This document shows, in pieces, positions 32,996-42,086 of a stretch of 64,000 nucleotides of DNA. Every line of letters begins with the position of its first letter. Within the stretch, counting starts at the first letter, position 1. This DNA comes from an uncultured Eisenbergiella sp. (GTDB lineage: Bacteria > Bacillota > Clostridia > Lachnospirales > Lachnospiraceae). Position numbers and translations under genes: made by a program. The stretch spans positions 1-64,000 of the forward strand of contig CAJUEL010000004.1 in assembly GCA_910585455.1 (NCBI GenBank), read 5' to 3'. A model generated the notes under the pieces. That model worked only from the letters and a program-made list of their open reading frames with translations, had not been told where the DNA came from and made no database searches.

Positions 32996-34987
32996 TCAAT
33001 AAGCGCTTCTGCAGGAAAGGATCCATTTTGCGCGGTCCAACGGGTCCACGCCTTTTCTGGGAAATGTCTCCACAAATCCCTTCTCGCAGGGGCGGTAAGA
33101 GTCAAATTCCATGACATAGCTCCCCCTTCCCGACGTCAGAGAACGAAAGGTCACAGGATAGTCCATGGAATCCCGAAGAGGCACCGTCGCTTCCAGAGAA
33201 AAAATCCCTTCTTCAATCACAGGAGAGTCAAATTCTCCCCGCATGGCAAGAATCTGCCCCAGCACCTTCCCCATGAGCTCCTCCCCGGCGGACAGCCAAA
33301 GCTTCACATAGGGTTCCAGAAGAATCGCGTCGCTTTCCTGCAATGCCCGCAGCGCCGCTACCGGCGTCGCCACGAAGAAATCCAGCGGATGGGTATGGAC
33401 ATGATGATGCTCTCCGTCGATCAGCGTCACCCTCGCATCCGTCACCTCCCAGCCATAGATTCCCTGCTGAAACGTATCCATCAGGCTCGCCCGCACATGA
33501 TTCTGATAGCGGTAGGGCAGCACTTTTTCCTTAATCGCAGAAACAAATTCAATTCCGCTTCCCGGCGGGAGCGGTTCAATCTGCAGCGCCACCACCGCCC
33601 AGCAGGGCTTCGGCATGGTATAGACCTCCCTGCCCACCGCCATATGCCCCGGCGTTTCCTTGTACACCACGGTAGGCGGCAGACAGATGATTTCCTGCCC
33701 AAATCTCGTTTGCAAAAGCTCCTCCAGAATTTCGATCTGCACCTTTCCCATCACCCGCAGATACATCTGCCCGGTCAGCGTGTTCCGCTCATAGTGCAGC
33801 AGCGGGTCCTCCTCGGACAGCTCTGTCAATGCTGCCGCCAGCTCTGTCTCCTTTTGGGCATCCGCCGGCTTCACCTGTATCATCAGCAGAGGCTGCAGAT
33901 CCATGCCCGATCGATACCCGTCCAGCTCCACCCCATCCCCGCCGATCACATCGCCGGCCTTACACCGCGACAGACCGTATACGGCAGCGACCTCTCCGCC
34001 TTCCATATGTCCCACATCCAAAAATCTGCCTCCCTGTATCCGGCGGATCTGGGTGACCTTTTCCCATTTCTCCGGCTCCTGCCCTGCCACAGGCGCCAGG
34101 TCTCTGCTGGTCAGGCTTCCGCCAAACAGCCGGATATGCGCCGCCTTTCCCATCACAGGATCATGGGTCACCTGAAACACGATTCCAAACAGCTCCTTTG
34201 TGCTGCGCGCCGATGCATCCGGCAGATAGGCGACGATCGCCTCCGCCAGCTGCCGGATTCCCATGCCCTCCTTCGCGCTCGTAAACACCACCGGATATGC
34301 CTGTCCGGATCGGGTATAGCGCTGCAGCTTTTTTTGCAATGTCTCCCTGTCGGGCTGCTCCTCCGCCAGATATTGCTCCTCCAGCTCTTCATCCAGATTC
34401 GCCAGCTGTTCAAAGACCGCTCCCCAGATCCGCTCTTCCGACTCCTTTCCCTGCAAAATCCTGCATGCCTCGCTTCCCGGCGCTTCTACCTCCTCCAGCC
34501 AGACGCAGCTGCCGGACAGCTGCCCGGCAAGCTGTGCCTTCAGCTTATCGATATCCACGCCCGGCCGGTCCACCTTATTTACCACAATCAACGTGGGAAT
34601 CCCCATCTTCACAAGCGCCCGGAATATGGTCCGGGTGTGTGCCTGAACGCCCTCCGCCGCCGATACCACCAGCACCGCGCCGTCCAGCACCTGCAGGGAT
34701 CTGGATACCTCTCCGGCAAAATCCACATGCCCCGGCGTGTCCACCAGACTGATCGTATTTCCCTGAAATGTAAATTCTACACACGCCGTCTTCACGGAAA
34801 TTCCCCTGCGCCTCTCCACCTCCAGCCAGTCCGTCTGCGTCGTGCCGCTATCCACGCTTCCCGCCGTGCGGATGCTGCCGCCCAACAGCAAAAGCTGCTC
34901 CGTCAGGGACGTCTTGCCGGCATCCACATGGGCCAGCAGACCAACACATATATGCTTTTTTATCTTTATATTTTCCTGTTCGCCCAT
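32996..34987 (-). CDS. TetM/EF-G-like translational GTPase
   Basis: A 663-residue ribosome-binding GTPase of the tetracycline ribosomal-protection family. The GTPase motifs are AHVDAGKT (19-26), DTPGH (83-87) and NKVD (137-140), followed by EF-G-like domains II to V. The family knows both true resistance proteins (TetM, TetO) and chromosomal relatives of unknown role. In domain IV, where TetM has a Tyr-Ser-Pro-Val-Ser loop that displaces tetracycline, this protein has a histidine-rich loop (GEHHHVHTHPLDF), so resistance should not be assumed. The ATG, codons 2-4 and the GAGGAGG site are exactly repeated at the start of the next gene upstream (25-bp direct repeat). A TTGAAA/TTATAT pair about 60 bases upstream may be a promoter. 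Confidence 0.85.
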   Translation of the reverse strand: MGEQENIKIKKHICVGLLAHVDAGKTSLTEQLLLLGGSIRTAGSVDSGTTQTDWLEVERRRGISVKTACVEFTFQGNTISLVDTPGHVDFAGEVSRSLQVLDGAVLVVSAAEGVQAHTRTIFRALVKMGIPTLIVVNKVDRPGVDIDKLKAQLAGQLSGSCVWLEEVEAPGSEACRILQGKESEERIWGAVFEQLANLDEELEEQYLAEEQPDRETLQKKLQRYTRSGQAYPVVFTSAKEGMGIRQLAEAIVAYLPDASARSTKELFGIVFQVTHDPVMGKAAHIRLFGGSLTSRDLAPVAGQEPEKWEKVTQIRRIQGGRFLDVGHMEGGEVAAVYGLSRCKAGDVIGGDGVELDGYRSGMDLQPLLMIQVKPADAQKETELAAALTELSEEDPLLHYERNTLTGQMYLRVMGKVQIEILEELLQTRFGQEIICLPPTVVYKETPGHMAVGREVYTMPKPCWAVVALQIEPLPPGSGIEFVSAIKEKVLPYRYQNHVRASLMDTFQQGIYGWEVTDARVTLIDGEHHHVHTHPLDFFVATPVAALRALQESDAILLEPYVKLWLSAGEELMGKVLGQILAMRGEFDSPVIEEGIFSLEATVPLRDSMDYPVTFRSLTSGRGSYVMEFDSYRPCEKGFVETFPRKGVDPLDRAKWILSCRSAY

Positions 34988-35000
34988 GAAATGCCTCCTC
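34976..35000. repeat. 25-bp direct repeat, copy at the TetM-like gene start
   Basis: This 25-base sequence is identical to 36413-36437. It covers the ribosome binding site, ATG and first codons (Met-Gly-Glu-Gln) of the TetM-like gene. The copies are 1437 bases apart and bracket the AlbA_2 gene. Confidence 0.9.
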
Positions 35001-35065
35001 TCGGGAAAATAGTCGAAAATCTTACTTCATATAAATCCTCTAAGAATAAAACTTTCAAAAAATAT

Positions 35066-36424
35066 TTATTTTATCACCCAATACCCGTATCGCCTGCCCC
35101 CATTACGAACAATGTATCCGCTTTCAAGAAGTTTCTTCATAATTCGCTTCACGGACGGAACAGATATCCCCAAATATACTGCTATCTCATTTTGCGTAAC
35201 GGTTGGTTTTTCTTTTAACAACACAAGTATTTTTCCGCCCAAAGTATCATTTAAAGTATCAACCTGATACTTTGGAACTTTAGATTCTGATACTTTGGCG
35301 CTTTCCAAGGCAGTAAATTTCACCGTAAGATCATCACCCAGCACCGTATACTCCGGTTCCGCTGTGCCAAGTTCCCTGCAGGCTTCACAAATCTTCTGGA
35401 TCCCCCGGCCCCATGCCTCAATGTACCCGGCGCGGTAAAACGCGTTTGCAATAGAAGGATTGAATGGCTCCGACTTATGAGGTTTCATTAACGTTTCCAC
35501 CGTCCAGTTTTTCGGCAGGATACAGTTATTGCTGATATACATTGCATCCTCTTCAATGCGAATCTGAATCGGGATACTGGCAGCGTAATTGTTATGCCCC
35601 AGGGCGTTGTAGATGGCCTCCCTCACGCCCTCACGTGGAAAGGGAAAGGTTTCCACTCTCACATCATGCTCATAGGTAATCGCCGCTTTCAGATATTTCG
35701 TATAAATCAAGTCAATCACTCTGTCCGCAATACTGAACAAAGAGCCCTCGACCGTATCCTGATATTGCAAGTCCGACCCTTCACCAAACTTCCCAATTTT
35801 CACATAGCATCCCGTAATAATCCGTCCCGGCTTGCGATAAAAAAGCATGACTGCCGCACGTTTCAGTTTTCCATCTGCCAAAAGATCAAGATGATCCAAA
35901 AGCTCCTCATCCGAAATATCCAGGTCTTCTTTTTCCATCCTTTTCTTCCGTACAGCTTCCCTGCGAAATATAGCAATACTGTTTGGGTCAAGGTCATTCA
36001 CGCTTATGTTATCAACAGGAACTGCATCCCACAAATAGCCTGTCTTTTCCCTGATAAATTCTGTCAAGGCAGCGCCTTGAAGCTGCTGTTTCGTACTACC
36101 GCTTCTATAATGGTATTCCCCATGATAATTAACCGGATAGGTGCTGGGATTCACCTTAATTTCAATATAATCCAGACCATCCTGTGTCCTCCTGTTAACA
36201 TCAGCTATAATGCCAAGTCCTGACTGAATTTGATTTGGGATATCATCCATCAGTTTCTTTATACCTTTCAGGCCCACAACCTTTCCTGCATCATCTATCC
36301 CAATATAAATTGTCCCACCCTGAGCATTGGCAAAGCCACATACCCACTTCAAATATTCCGTCCGCCACGATTCCTTATATTCGATATTCTGGCTTTCTGT
36401 CATTTCAGTTTTCTGTTCGCCCAT
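35066..36424 (-). CDS. AlbA_2 (Schlafen-like) DNA-binding/ATPase-type regulator
   Basis: A 452-residue protein of the AlbA_2/HATPase_c_4 family. The N-terminal domain (ESQNIEYKESWRTEYLKWVCG, FANAQGGTIYIGIDD) is the AlbA_2 fold. A divergent ATPase-like domain (REAIYNALGHNNY, YRAGYIEAWGRGIQKI) fills the middle. A C-terminal winged helix (TVTQNEIAVYLGISVPSVKRIM) likely binds DNA. Such proteins act as regulators and are frequent on mobile DNA. Family members typically begin near MxESQNIEYKES. Here seven residues, MGEQKTE, precede that point, and the first four with their ribosome binding site are a copy of the TetM-like gene start. The gene is AT-rich compared with its neighbours, a sign of insertion. 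Confidence 0.85.
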   Translation of the reverse strand: MGEQKTEMTESQNIEYKESWRTEYLKWVCGFANAQGGTIYIGIDDAGKVVGLKGIKKLMDDIPNQIQSGLGIIADVNRRTQDGLDYIEIKVNPSTYPVNYHGEYHYRSGSTKQQLQGAALTEFIREKTGYLWDAVPVDNISVNDLDPNSIAIFRREAVRKKRMEKEDLDISDEELLDHLDLLADGKLKRAAVMLFYRKPGRIITGCYVKIGKFGEGSDLQYQDTVEGSLFSIADRVIDLIYTKYLKAAITYEHDVRVETFPFPREGVREAIYNALGHNNYAASIPIQIRIEEDAMYISNNCILPKNWTVETLMKPHKSEPFNPSIANAFYRAGYIEAWGRGIQKICEACRELGTAEPEYTVLGDDLTVKFTALESAKVSESKVPKYQVDTLNDTLGGKILVLLKEKPTVTQNEIAVYLGISVPSVKRIMKKLLESGYIVRNGGRRYGYWVIK

Positions 36425-36437
36425 GAAATGCCTCCTC
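36413..36437. repeat. 25-bp direct repeat, copy at the AlbA_2 gene start
   Basis: Identical to 34976-35000. It supplies the ribosome binding site, ATG and first four codons of the AlbA_2 gene, whose own likely start (codon 8, at 36401-36403) has no Shine-Dalgarno sequence. Confidence 0.9.
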
Positions 36438-36552
36438 CCATGATTACATACCGCTTAAGTATACCATAAGGAGCGGTGTTAGTCGAGATATCGCGCGCAT
36501 AAGCAGAGTTGTACAATAGATGTGACAATCGCGCCAAATTTCCTCCGGAAAG

Positions 36553-36581
36553 TTTACTTTTATGGCTGTCGGATGTATACT
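36553..36581 (+). promoter_or_regulatory. Promoter of the exonuclease gene
   Basis: TTTACT (36553-36558), 17 bases, then TATACT (36576-36581). Transcription would start about 45 bases before the exonuclease ATG. Confidence 0.65.
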
Positions 36582-36631
36582 GAACATGGTCTCAGACTTT
36601 ACCAGAGGGACATGAGAAAGGAATCCTCATT

Positions 36632-37474
36632 ATGAACCGGCTTTTGCTCGTTGACGGCAGCAACCTGCTGTTTCAAATGTTTTACGGCATGCCCGCAAGA
36701 ATCACAAACAGGCAGGGCAAAGCCATCCACGCAACCCTCGGCTTTACCGGCGCATTGTTAAAAATCATTCGGCAAGCCGTTCCCACGCACATGGCGGTTT
36801 TTTTTGACGGGGAGCATGAAAATGACCGTTCCCGGATCGACCCGGATTATAAGACAAACCGGATCGATTACAGCGAAGTGCCCGAAGAGGAAAACCCTTT
36901 TTCTCAGCTTGACGACGTCTATGCCGCGCTAGATTTTCTGGGCATCCGGCATGCAGAAACGACCGTCTGTGAGACGGACGACCTCATCGCCGGCTACGCC
37001 CTGACCCTTGAAGGGGAAACCGAAATCGTGATTTCCTCATGGGACAGCGATTTTTTCCAGCTCATCACCGACCGGACATCCGTGCTTCGCTACCGCGGCG
37101 CAAAAACGGCGCTCTGCACACCCGCCTACATAACGGAAAAGTTCGGCATTTCACCGGCGCAATACGCGGACTTCAAATCCCTGACGGGCGATGCGGCGGA
37201 TCATATCAGAGGTGCGGACAGAATCGGTCCCAAAACAGCCTCTGCGCTGCTTTTTGAATTCGGCTCCCTGAAAAACCTGCTCGCCCATGCGGATCAAATC
37301 CAAAAGCCATCCGTGAGGGCGGCTATCCTCCAAAACAGACAGCGGCTGGAAACGAACTACAGGCTCATAAAACTGGAGCACACCGCCCCATTGCCCTTTG
37401 CTCTTCCGGAGCTTGCTTACAACGATACCGGTCTGACCACCAATGAAGTGCTGAAAGGAATTGGGCTGAAATAA
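36632..37474 (+). CDS. Stand-alone 5'-3' exonuclease (Pol I N-terminal type)
   Basis: A 280-residue FEN-like nuclease that lacks polymerase domains. Acidic metal ligands appear in LLVDGSNLLFQ, AVFFDGEHEND, CETDDLIAGYAL and SSWDSDFFQLI. A helix-hairpin-helix with LTGDAADHIRGADRIGPKTA binds the DNA backbone. It probably trims flaps or RNA primers as a back-up to DNA polymerase I; homologues of this size are widespread in Firmicutes. AAAGGA precedes the ATG and a promoter lies upstream. The MFS gene follows after 32 bases and may share the transcript. Confidence 0.9.
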   Translation: MNRLLLVDGSNLLFQMFYGMPARITNRQGKAIHATLGFTGALLKIIRQAVPTHMAVFFDGEHENDRSRIDPDYKTNRIDYSEVPEEENPFSQLDDVYAALDFLGIRHAETTVCETDDLIAGYALTLEGETEIVISSWDSDFFQLITDRTSVLRYRGAKTALCTPAYITEKFGISPAQYADFKSLTGDAADHIRGADRIGPKTASALLFEFGSLKNLLAHADQIQKPSVRAAILQNRQRLETNYRLIKLEHTAPLPFALPELAYNDTGLTTNEVLKGIGLK

Positions 37475-37506
37475 GAAAAAAGAAATATCAGGAAAGGAAC
37501 CATCCT

Positions 37507-38751
37507 ATGTCCACTGAAATTGAAAAATTCAAAAAAACAAAATATACCTGCTATTTTACCTATCTGGCCATGGCGTCCGTATTCGCCCTGCCGCCGATTC
37601 TGTTCGTGACCTTCCGCGAAATGTACGGCATTTCCTATACCCTGCTGGGCACTCTGGTGCTGGTCAATTTCTGTTCCCAGCTGACGATCGACCTGATCTT
37701 CACATTTTTTACCAGATACTTCAATGTCCACAAGGTTGTCCGGATCATGCCGCTGCTCACCTCGACGGGGCTGTTTATCTATGCGGTCACGCCGCTTTTG
37801 GTTCCCCGCTTCATTTACGCCGGTCTGCTTGCCGGCACGATCATCTTTTCCATCGCCGCCGGGCTCTGCGAGGTGCTGTTAAGCCCTCTGGTCGCCGCCC
37901 TTCCTTCTGACAATCCGGAGCGGGACATGAGCATGCTGCACTCTCTGTATGCCTGGGGCGTTGTCACCGTCGTGGTCATCAGCACCCTGTTTTTGAAAAT
38001 TTTCGGAAGAGACCGCTGGATGTATTTGACCATGTTCTGGGCGCTGCTTCCCCTGGTTTCCGTCGTGCTCTACAGCATCGTTCCGCTGCCGCAGATGGAG
38101 CTTTCCTCCGATACGGCATCCGGCAGGACCGGACAAAAAAACAGGGGGCTCTCCCTCTGCGTGCTCTGCATATTTCTGGGCAGCTGTGCCGAAAACGCGA
38201 TGACAAACTGGATTTCCGGCTATATGGAGGCCGCGCTGCGGATTCCCAAGGTGACTGGCGACATTCTGGGACTGGCGTTGTTCGCCATCCTTTTGGGGGT
38301 TGCCAGAACTGCTTATGCCAAATATGGTAAGCATATTTATCCCATACTGCTTTGGGGCATGGTTGGGGCAACGGTCTGTTATCTGATCGTCGGGATATCC
38401 ACGAATCCGTTTCTTTCCGTAGCCGCCTGCGTATTCACCGGCTTATGTACCTCCATGCTGTGGCCCGGCACCCTGATTTTTATGGAAGAAAAATTTCCCG
38501 CCCCCGGCGTGGCCGCCTATGCGCTGATGGCGGCGGGAGGGGATTTTGGCGGCTCGATTGCTCCCCAGCTGCTGGGAATCGTTGTGGACAGAGTTTCCGA
38601 AAGCGCCATGGGCGCCCGCCTTGCCGCGACGTTCTCTTTGTCCGCCGAACAGATCGGCATGAAGGCCGGCATGCTCACCGCCGCGCTGTTCCCGCTGCTG
38701 GGCGTCTTTTTGCTGCTTTACATGAAAAAATATTTTGGAAACCGAAAATAA
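37507..38751 (+). CDS. MFS transporter
   Basis: A 414-residue major-facilitator carrier with twelve predicted helices in two halves joined by a hydrophilic loop (LPQMELSSDTASGRTGQKN). Segments such as AAGLCEVLLSPLVAALPSDN and GLCTSMLWPGTLIFMEEKFP resemble sugar-type MFS carriers of the FucP/NagP-like kind. The substrate cannot be told from sequence. AGGAAAGG lies upstream of the ATG. It is convergent with the GH38 gene, and a shared hairpin lies between them. Confidence 0.85.
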   Translation: MSTEIEKFKKTKYTCYFTYLAMASVFALPPILFVTFREMYGISYTLLGTLVLVNFCSQLTIDLIFTFFTRYFNVHKVVRIMPLLTSTGLFIYAVTPLLVPRFIYAGLLAGTIIFSIAAGLCEVLLSPLVAALPSDNPERDMSMLHSLYAWGVVTVVVISTLFLKIFGRDRWMYLTMFWALLPLVSVVLYSIVPLPQMELSSDTASGRTGQKNRGLSLCVLCIFLGSCAENAMTNWISGYMEAALRIPKVTGDILGLALFAILLGVARTAYAKYGKHIYPILLWGMVGATVCYLIVGISTNPFLSVAACVFTGLCTSMLWPGTLIFMEEKFPAPGVAAYALMAAGGDFGGSIAPQLLGIVVDRVSESAMGARLAATFSLSAEQIGMKAGMLTAALFPLLGVFLLLYMKKYFGNRK

Positions 38752-38787
38752 AAATCAGGGGCTGCGCATTGATGGCGCAGCCCCTGA
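38745..38787 (-). terminator. Terminator after the GH38 gene
   Basis: A 13-bp perfect stem (TCAGGGGCTGCGC and its complement, seven-base loop) is followed on the minus strand by TTTTTATTTT. It ends the minus-strand operon that finishes with GH38 and may also help stop the convergent MFS transcript. A second imperfect hairpin (38798-38837) lies between it and the GH38 stop. Confidence 0.85.
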
Positions 38788-38849
38788 CATCGTCCCGGTT
38801 CCTGCCGCAGGCGAAACCTGCTTTCGCCTGCCGGAACTTCTCATAAATC

Positions 38850-41800
38850 TTATTTGACCAGTCTGACCGTCTTGATTTCAAATGCGTTGAAGGGCAGTCT
38901 GATGACGCCGTCCTCCATCGGAATTTCTTCCTTCACGTTCTCCAGCATATCGCACAGATAAGCCTTCTTCGCGCCCAGCCTCGTGCAGATTTCGGCGGCT
39001 GTCTGCGCCTTTTTCGCCTCATAGAGACGCAGCACCACATCGCCGGAGCCGTCCTCCGCGGGCTTCATCGTATCCAGCAGCACGTTTTCTTTGTCCACCG
39101 TCACCGCGCTGAAAGCGTCCACGATGCCCTTTGTCACCTGCGGCTTCACGTTCAGCTCATAGCCCTGTCTGACCACATCGCAGTCCGTAAAGGTGCCTTC
39201 CCAGGCGGTAAAGGCATAGGTGAAATGATGCACGGCATTGTCCGCGCGCATTTCCGGACAGGAGGATGCGCGAAGCAGCGTCAGCTCCAGCGCATTGCCG
39301 TTCATGCTGATACCGTACTTACAATCATTTAAGACCGCAGCTCCGTGGGAGCCGTCGCACAGCGCGCTGTAACGGTGGTTGCACACCTCAAAGCGGTCCT
39401 TATCGTAAAGCTTCGAGCGATGCGCCGGGCGCTCCACGAAACCGAACTGCATTTCGTTGATGCCGTTTTCCGCGTAAACGTTGACCGGGAAGCAGGCCTT
39501 TAAGAGACGGTGCAGCTCCTTCCAGTCCACCTCGGTTTCAAACTCGATCCGGGCAGAGTCCGCAGCCAGACGGATATACTGGGTGAAGGTGGATTCGCTG
39601 ATCGTTCCGGTCACCTTGAGCACCCCTTCCAGACCTTCGCCCACAACCTCCACATGCACCTGATCCAGCGCCTGCACCTCCTGCTCGATATAGTTGGAAT
39701 CGATATCCCAGGCATCGAACAGACGGGGCACATCCTTGTAAAGGCGGAAACGGTTCATCGGCTCCGCGGCAAATTCCCTGCCGGAGTCCTTGCGCACAAA
39801 GGAAACCACCTCGCCCCTGTCGTTAATCCGCGCAGTCACCTTGCTGTTTTCCAGAACAAAGCCGTCCGCTTCCCTGCAGGCCTTCACCGCTGTCAGGTCC
39901 GCCTTTTCGGATGCGGGCACAAGGGAAACCGCACCGCAGGCGGGAATTCTGACCTGTGCCTTCACTGTGCCGTCCATCCTCTGTACCGCGACCGCCTCTC
40001 CCTCTGCGGTCCTTGCGCCGTCTGCAAAGCTGTCGGGCAGCTCCACCAGCGCGGTGCGGTCAAAGCTTAACGAGTTCCACACGGTGACGGCGTCATCCTT
40101 TTCCTTTGCCAGAACCGTAAAGGCTTTCTGCATAAGCTCCTTTGCGCTCTCCTGCAGCTTCCCGTGCCTTTCGTTGGCTTCCACATAGACCTTCGCAATG
40201 CTGGAACCGGGCAGAATGTCATGGAACTGGTGCAACAGCAGCTCCTTCCACAGCGCATCCGCCGTTTCCAGCTCGTAGGTCATGCCCGCTCCCATGGCAA
40301 GGCTGCTCCAGAATTCCATTTCCCGCATGACAAGCTCGCTTATGCGGTTGTTTTTCTTCACCATCGCCTGGGCGGTATAGGTGCCTCGGTGCGCGCTGAA
40401 ATACAGCTCGCCCACATAGGTGTTCACAGGACCGCCCTGGGCTTCCATGTCCTTGAAAAATTCCATGGGGCCCGCCATTTTCACCTTCACGCCGCCTTCC
40501 AGATCCTCCTGGCGCTTCGCGTATTCCACAAAATCTCTCGCCGGTCCGCCGCCGCCGTCTCCGTAGCCGAAGGGCATCAAAAACGCGTCCAGATCCTGCA
40601 CCTGGGTACGGTTTTTCCAGATGTTATTCGCCTCGGTGGGATTCGTGCGGTAGGTATAGCTGGTGGGCAGGAAGGAAACGATCTCGGAACCGTCCATGCC
40701 CCTCCATGTGAAGTAGTGGTAAGGGAACTGGTCGCCCTCATTGTAGGACCAGAAAATTTTCTGGGTCACAAGGTAATTCACGCCGCAGCCCTTCAAAATC
40801 TGGGGCAGCGCGGCCGTATAACCGAAGGTATCAGGCAGCCACAGGATTTCGCTGTCCACATCGAACTCTTCCTTATAGTAGCGCTTGCCGTGGATGAGCT
40901 GACGGATCAGCGCCTCGCCGCTGGCCATATTGGTATCCGGCTCCACCCACATCGCGCCGTCCGCGATCCACTGACCGCCTTTTACGGCTTCCTTGATTCT
41001 GGCAAAAAGCTCCGGGTAATATTTTTTACACATCTCATAGGATGCGGGCTGGCTCTGGATGAACTTGTATTCCGGATATTCCTCGATCAGGCGAAGCTGT
41101 GCCGCAAAGGTACGCTCCGTTTTCCGATAGGTTTCCGCCATGGGCCACAGCCACGCCAGATCCAGATGAGCGTTGCCCACTGCGTAAAACACAGGAGCCG
41201 TGGAGCCGTTCTTCGCCTCCATCACGGGGCGCAGCGCCTCCCGGGCCTCCAGATAGGACGCAATCCGCTTATCTCTGGGCTGCTCAAAATCCACGATCAG
41301 CGTAAACTGCTCCAACGCCTTCGCGATCTTTGCCGCCCGCAGGGAGGTTTCGTCCAGCGTATCCAGCAGCCTGTTTAATGTATCCACGTCCATGAACAGC
41401 TGATAAGCCGCCTCGTTCCAGATGCCAAAGGTGCATTTTCCCAGCGTGCTGCGCTCCCCTTCCTTTTTGGGATCCGCAAAGGCGCCGGGCAGAACCGGAC
41501 CCGTGGCACAGCCGCCGTCGGGAGACTCCTCATAAAAATGTCCCGCATAGGTTTCCATCAGCACATCGTAGCGCTCGCCCTCTTTTCCGCAAAAGGCCAG
41601 CACATTGTCCTCCATGTAATGATGGGGCATATCCACCCAGTCCGCCCGGTAGGTGCCAAAGCCCTTGCCGTTCACAAAAATCACGGACTCCCCGCCGGGA
41701 TTTAAGTTCAGGACGATGCGTTCGCCCTCCGCCTCTTTGGGCAGCACAACGCTCCCCTTAAACCAGCAGTATTCCCAGGTGCGCCCCCAGGTAAAGCCTG

Positions 41801-41966
41801 TCTCCACCGGCGCGAAATTCCCGTTTAGCGCCTCCTCCATGGAAAGCTGGTCCATCGTACGAAACGCCTCCCAGGAAATCTCTCCCAGCGGTTCGTAGAA
41901 ATCATCCTTCAGGGTGCGAATCCAATGCTTGATCCTCCCTTTCCACTCCGAATGCATGACTTTCAT
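38850..41966 (-). CDS. Alpha-mannosidase, glycoside hydrolase family 38
   Basis: A 1038-residue retaining alpha-mannosidase. After an N-terminal beta domain of about 250 residues, the catalytic domain has the zinc-binding GNAHLDLAWLWP (H267, D269) and the nucleophile D379 in WLPDTFGYTAALPQIL. Long beta-sandwich domains follow to the C-terminus. This layout matches the cytoplasmic bacterial GH38 branch (ManA/lysosomal-like). No signal peptide is present. It is the last gene of the minus-strand operon with the transporter, the unrecognised TIM-barrel protein and the glycyl radical pair, separated from the radical enzyme by 120 bases. It implies that an alpha-mannoside passes through this pathway. 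Confidence 0.95.
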   Translation of the reverse strand: MKVMHSEWKGRIKHWIRTLKDDFYEPLGEISWEAFRTMDQLSMEEALNGNFAPVETGFTWGRTWEYCWFKGSVVLPKEAEGERIVLNLNPGGESVIFVNGKGFGTYRADWVDMPHHYMEDNVLAFCGKEGERYDVLMETYAGHFYEESPDGGCATGPVLPGAFADPKKEGERSTLGKCTFGIWNEAAYQLFMDVDTLNRLLDTLDETSLRAAKIAKALEQFTLIVDFEQPRDKRIASYLEAREALRPVMEAKNGSTAPVFYAVGNAHLDLAWLWPMAETYRKTERTFAAQLRLIEEYPEYKFIQSQPASYEMCKKYYPELFARIKEAVKGGQWIADGAMWVEPDTNMASGEALIRQLIHGKRYYKEEFDVDSEILWLPDTFGYTAALPQILKGCGVNYLVTQKIFWSYNEGDQFPYHYFTWRGMDGSEIVSFLPTSYTYRTNPTEANNIWKNRTQVQDLDAFLMPFGYGDGGGGPARDFVEYAKRQEDLEGGVKVKMAGPMEFFKDMEAQGGPVNTYVGELYFSAHRGTYTAQAMVKKNNRISELVMREMEFWSSLAMGAGMTYELETADALWKELLLHQFHDILPGSSIAKVYVEANERHGKLQESAKELMQKAFTVLAKEKDDAVTVWNSLSFDRTALVELPDSFADGARTAEGEAVAVQRMDGTVKAQVRIPACGAVSLVPASEKADLTAVKACREADGFVLENSKVTARINDRGEVVSFVRKDSGREFAAEPMNRFRLYKDVPRLFDAWDIDSNYIEQEVQALDQVHVEVVGEGLEGVLKVTGTISESTFTQYIRLAADSARIEFETEVDWKELHRLLKACFPVNVYAENGINEMQFGFVERPAHRSKLYDKDRFEVCNHRYSALCDGSHGAAVLNDCKYGISMNGNALELTLLRASSCPEMRADNAVHHFTYAFTAWEGTFTDCDVVRQGYELNVKPQVTKGIVDAFSAVTVDKENVLLDTMKPAEDGSGDVVLRLYEAKKAQTAAEICTRLGAKKAYLCDMLENVKEEIPMEDGVIRLPFNAFEIKTVRLVK

Positions 41967-42086
41967 TGTTTTCTCCTTTTCCTTTTTAAAAATATGATGA
42001 AACAGTCTGACATGGCAGACCGTCGCATGCCTGCTTCGTTCGCCGCAGCCTCAAATGCTACGGCGCTGAAAACCGGTCTCATTCCT

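Noticed and set aside
32996..34987. Annotation as a tetracycline resistance gene
   Set aside because: The drug-displacing loop of domain IV differs from TetM and TetO, and chromosomal relatives without resistance are common, so only the family is stated.
33389..35218. A 609-codon plus-strand open frame opposite the TetM-like gene
   Set aside because: It is antisense to a gene with full GTPase motifs, and its translation is rich in His, Arg and Leu without any domain, as expected for the opposite strand of a GC-rich gene.
40164..41378. A 404-codon plus-strand open frame opposite the GH38 gene
   Set aside because: Antisense to the catalytic domain of an intact alpha-mannosidase; no ribosome binding site and no recognisable domain.
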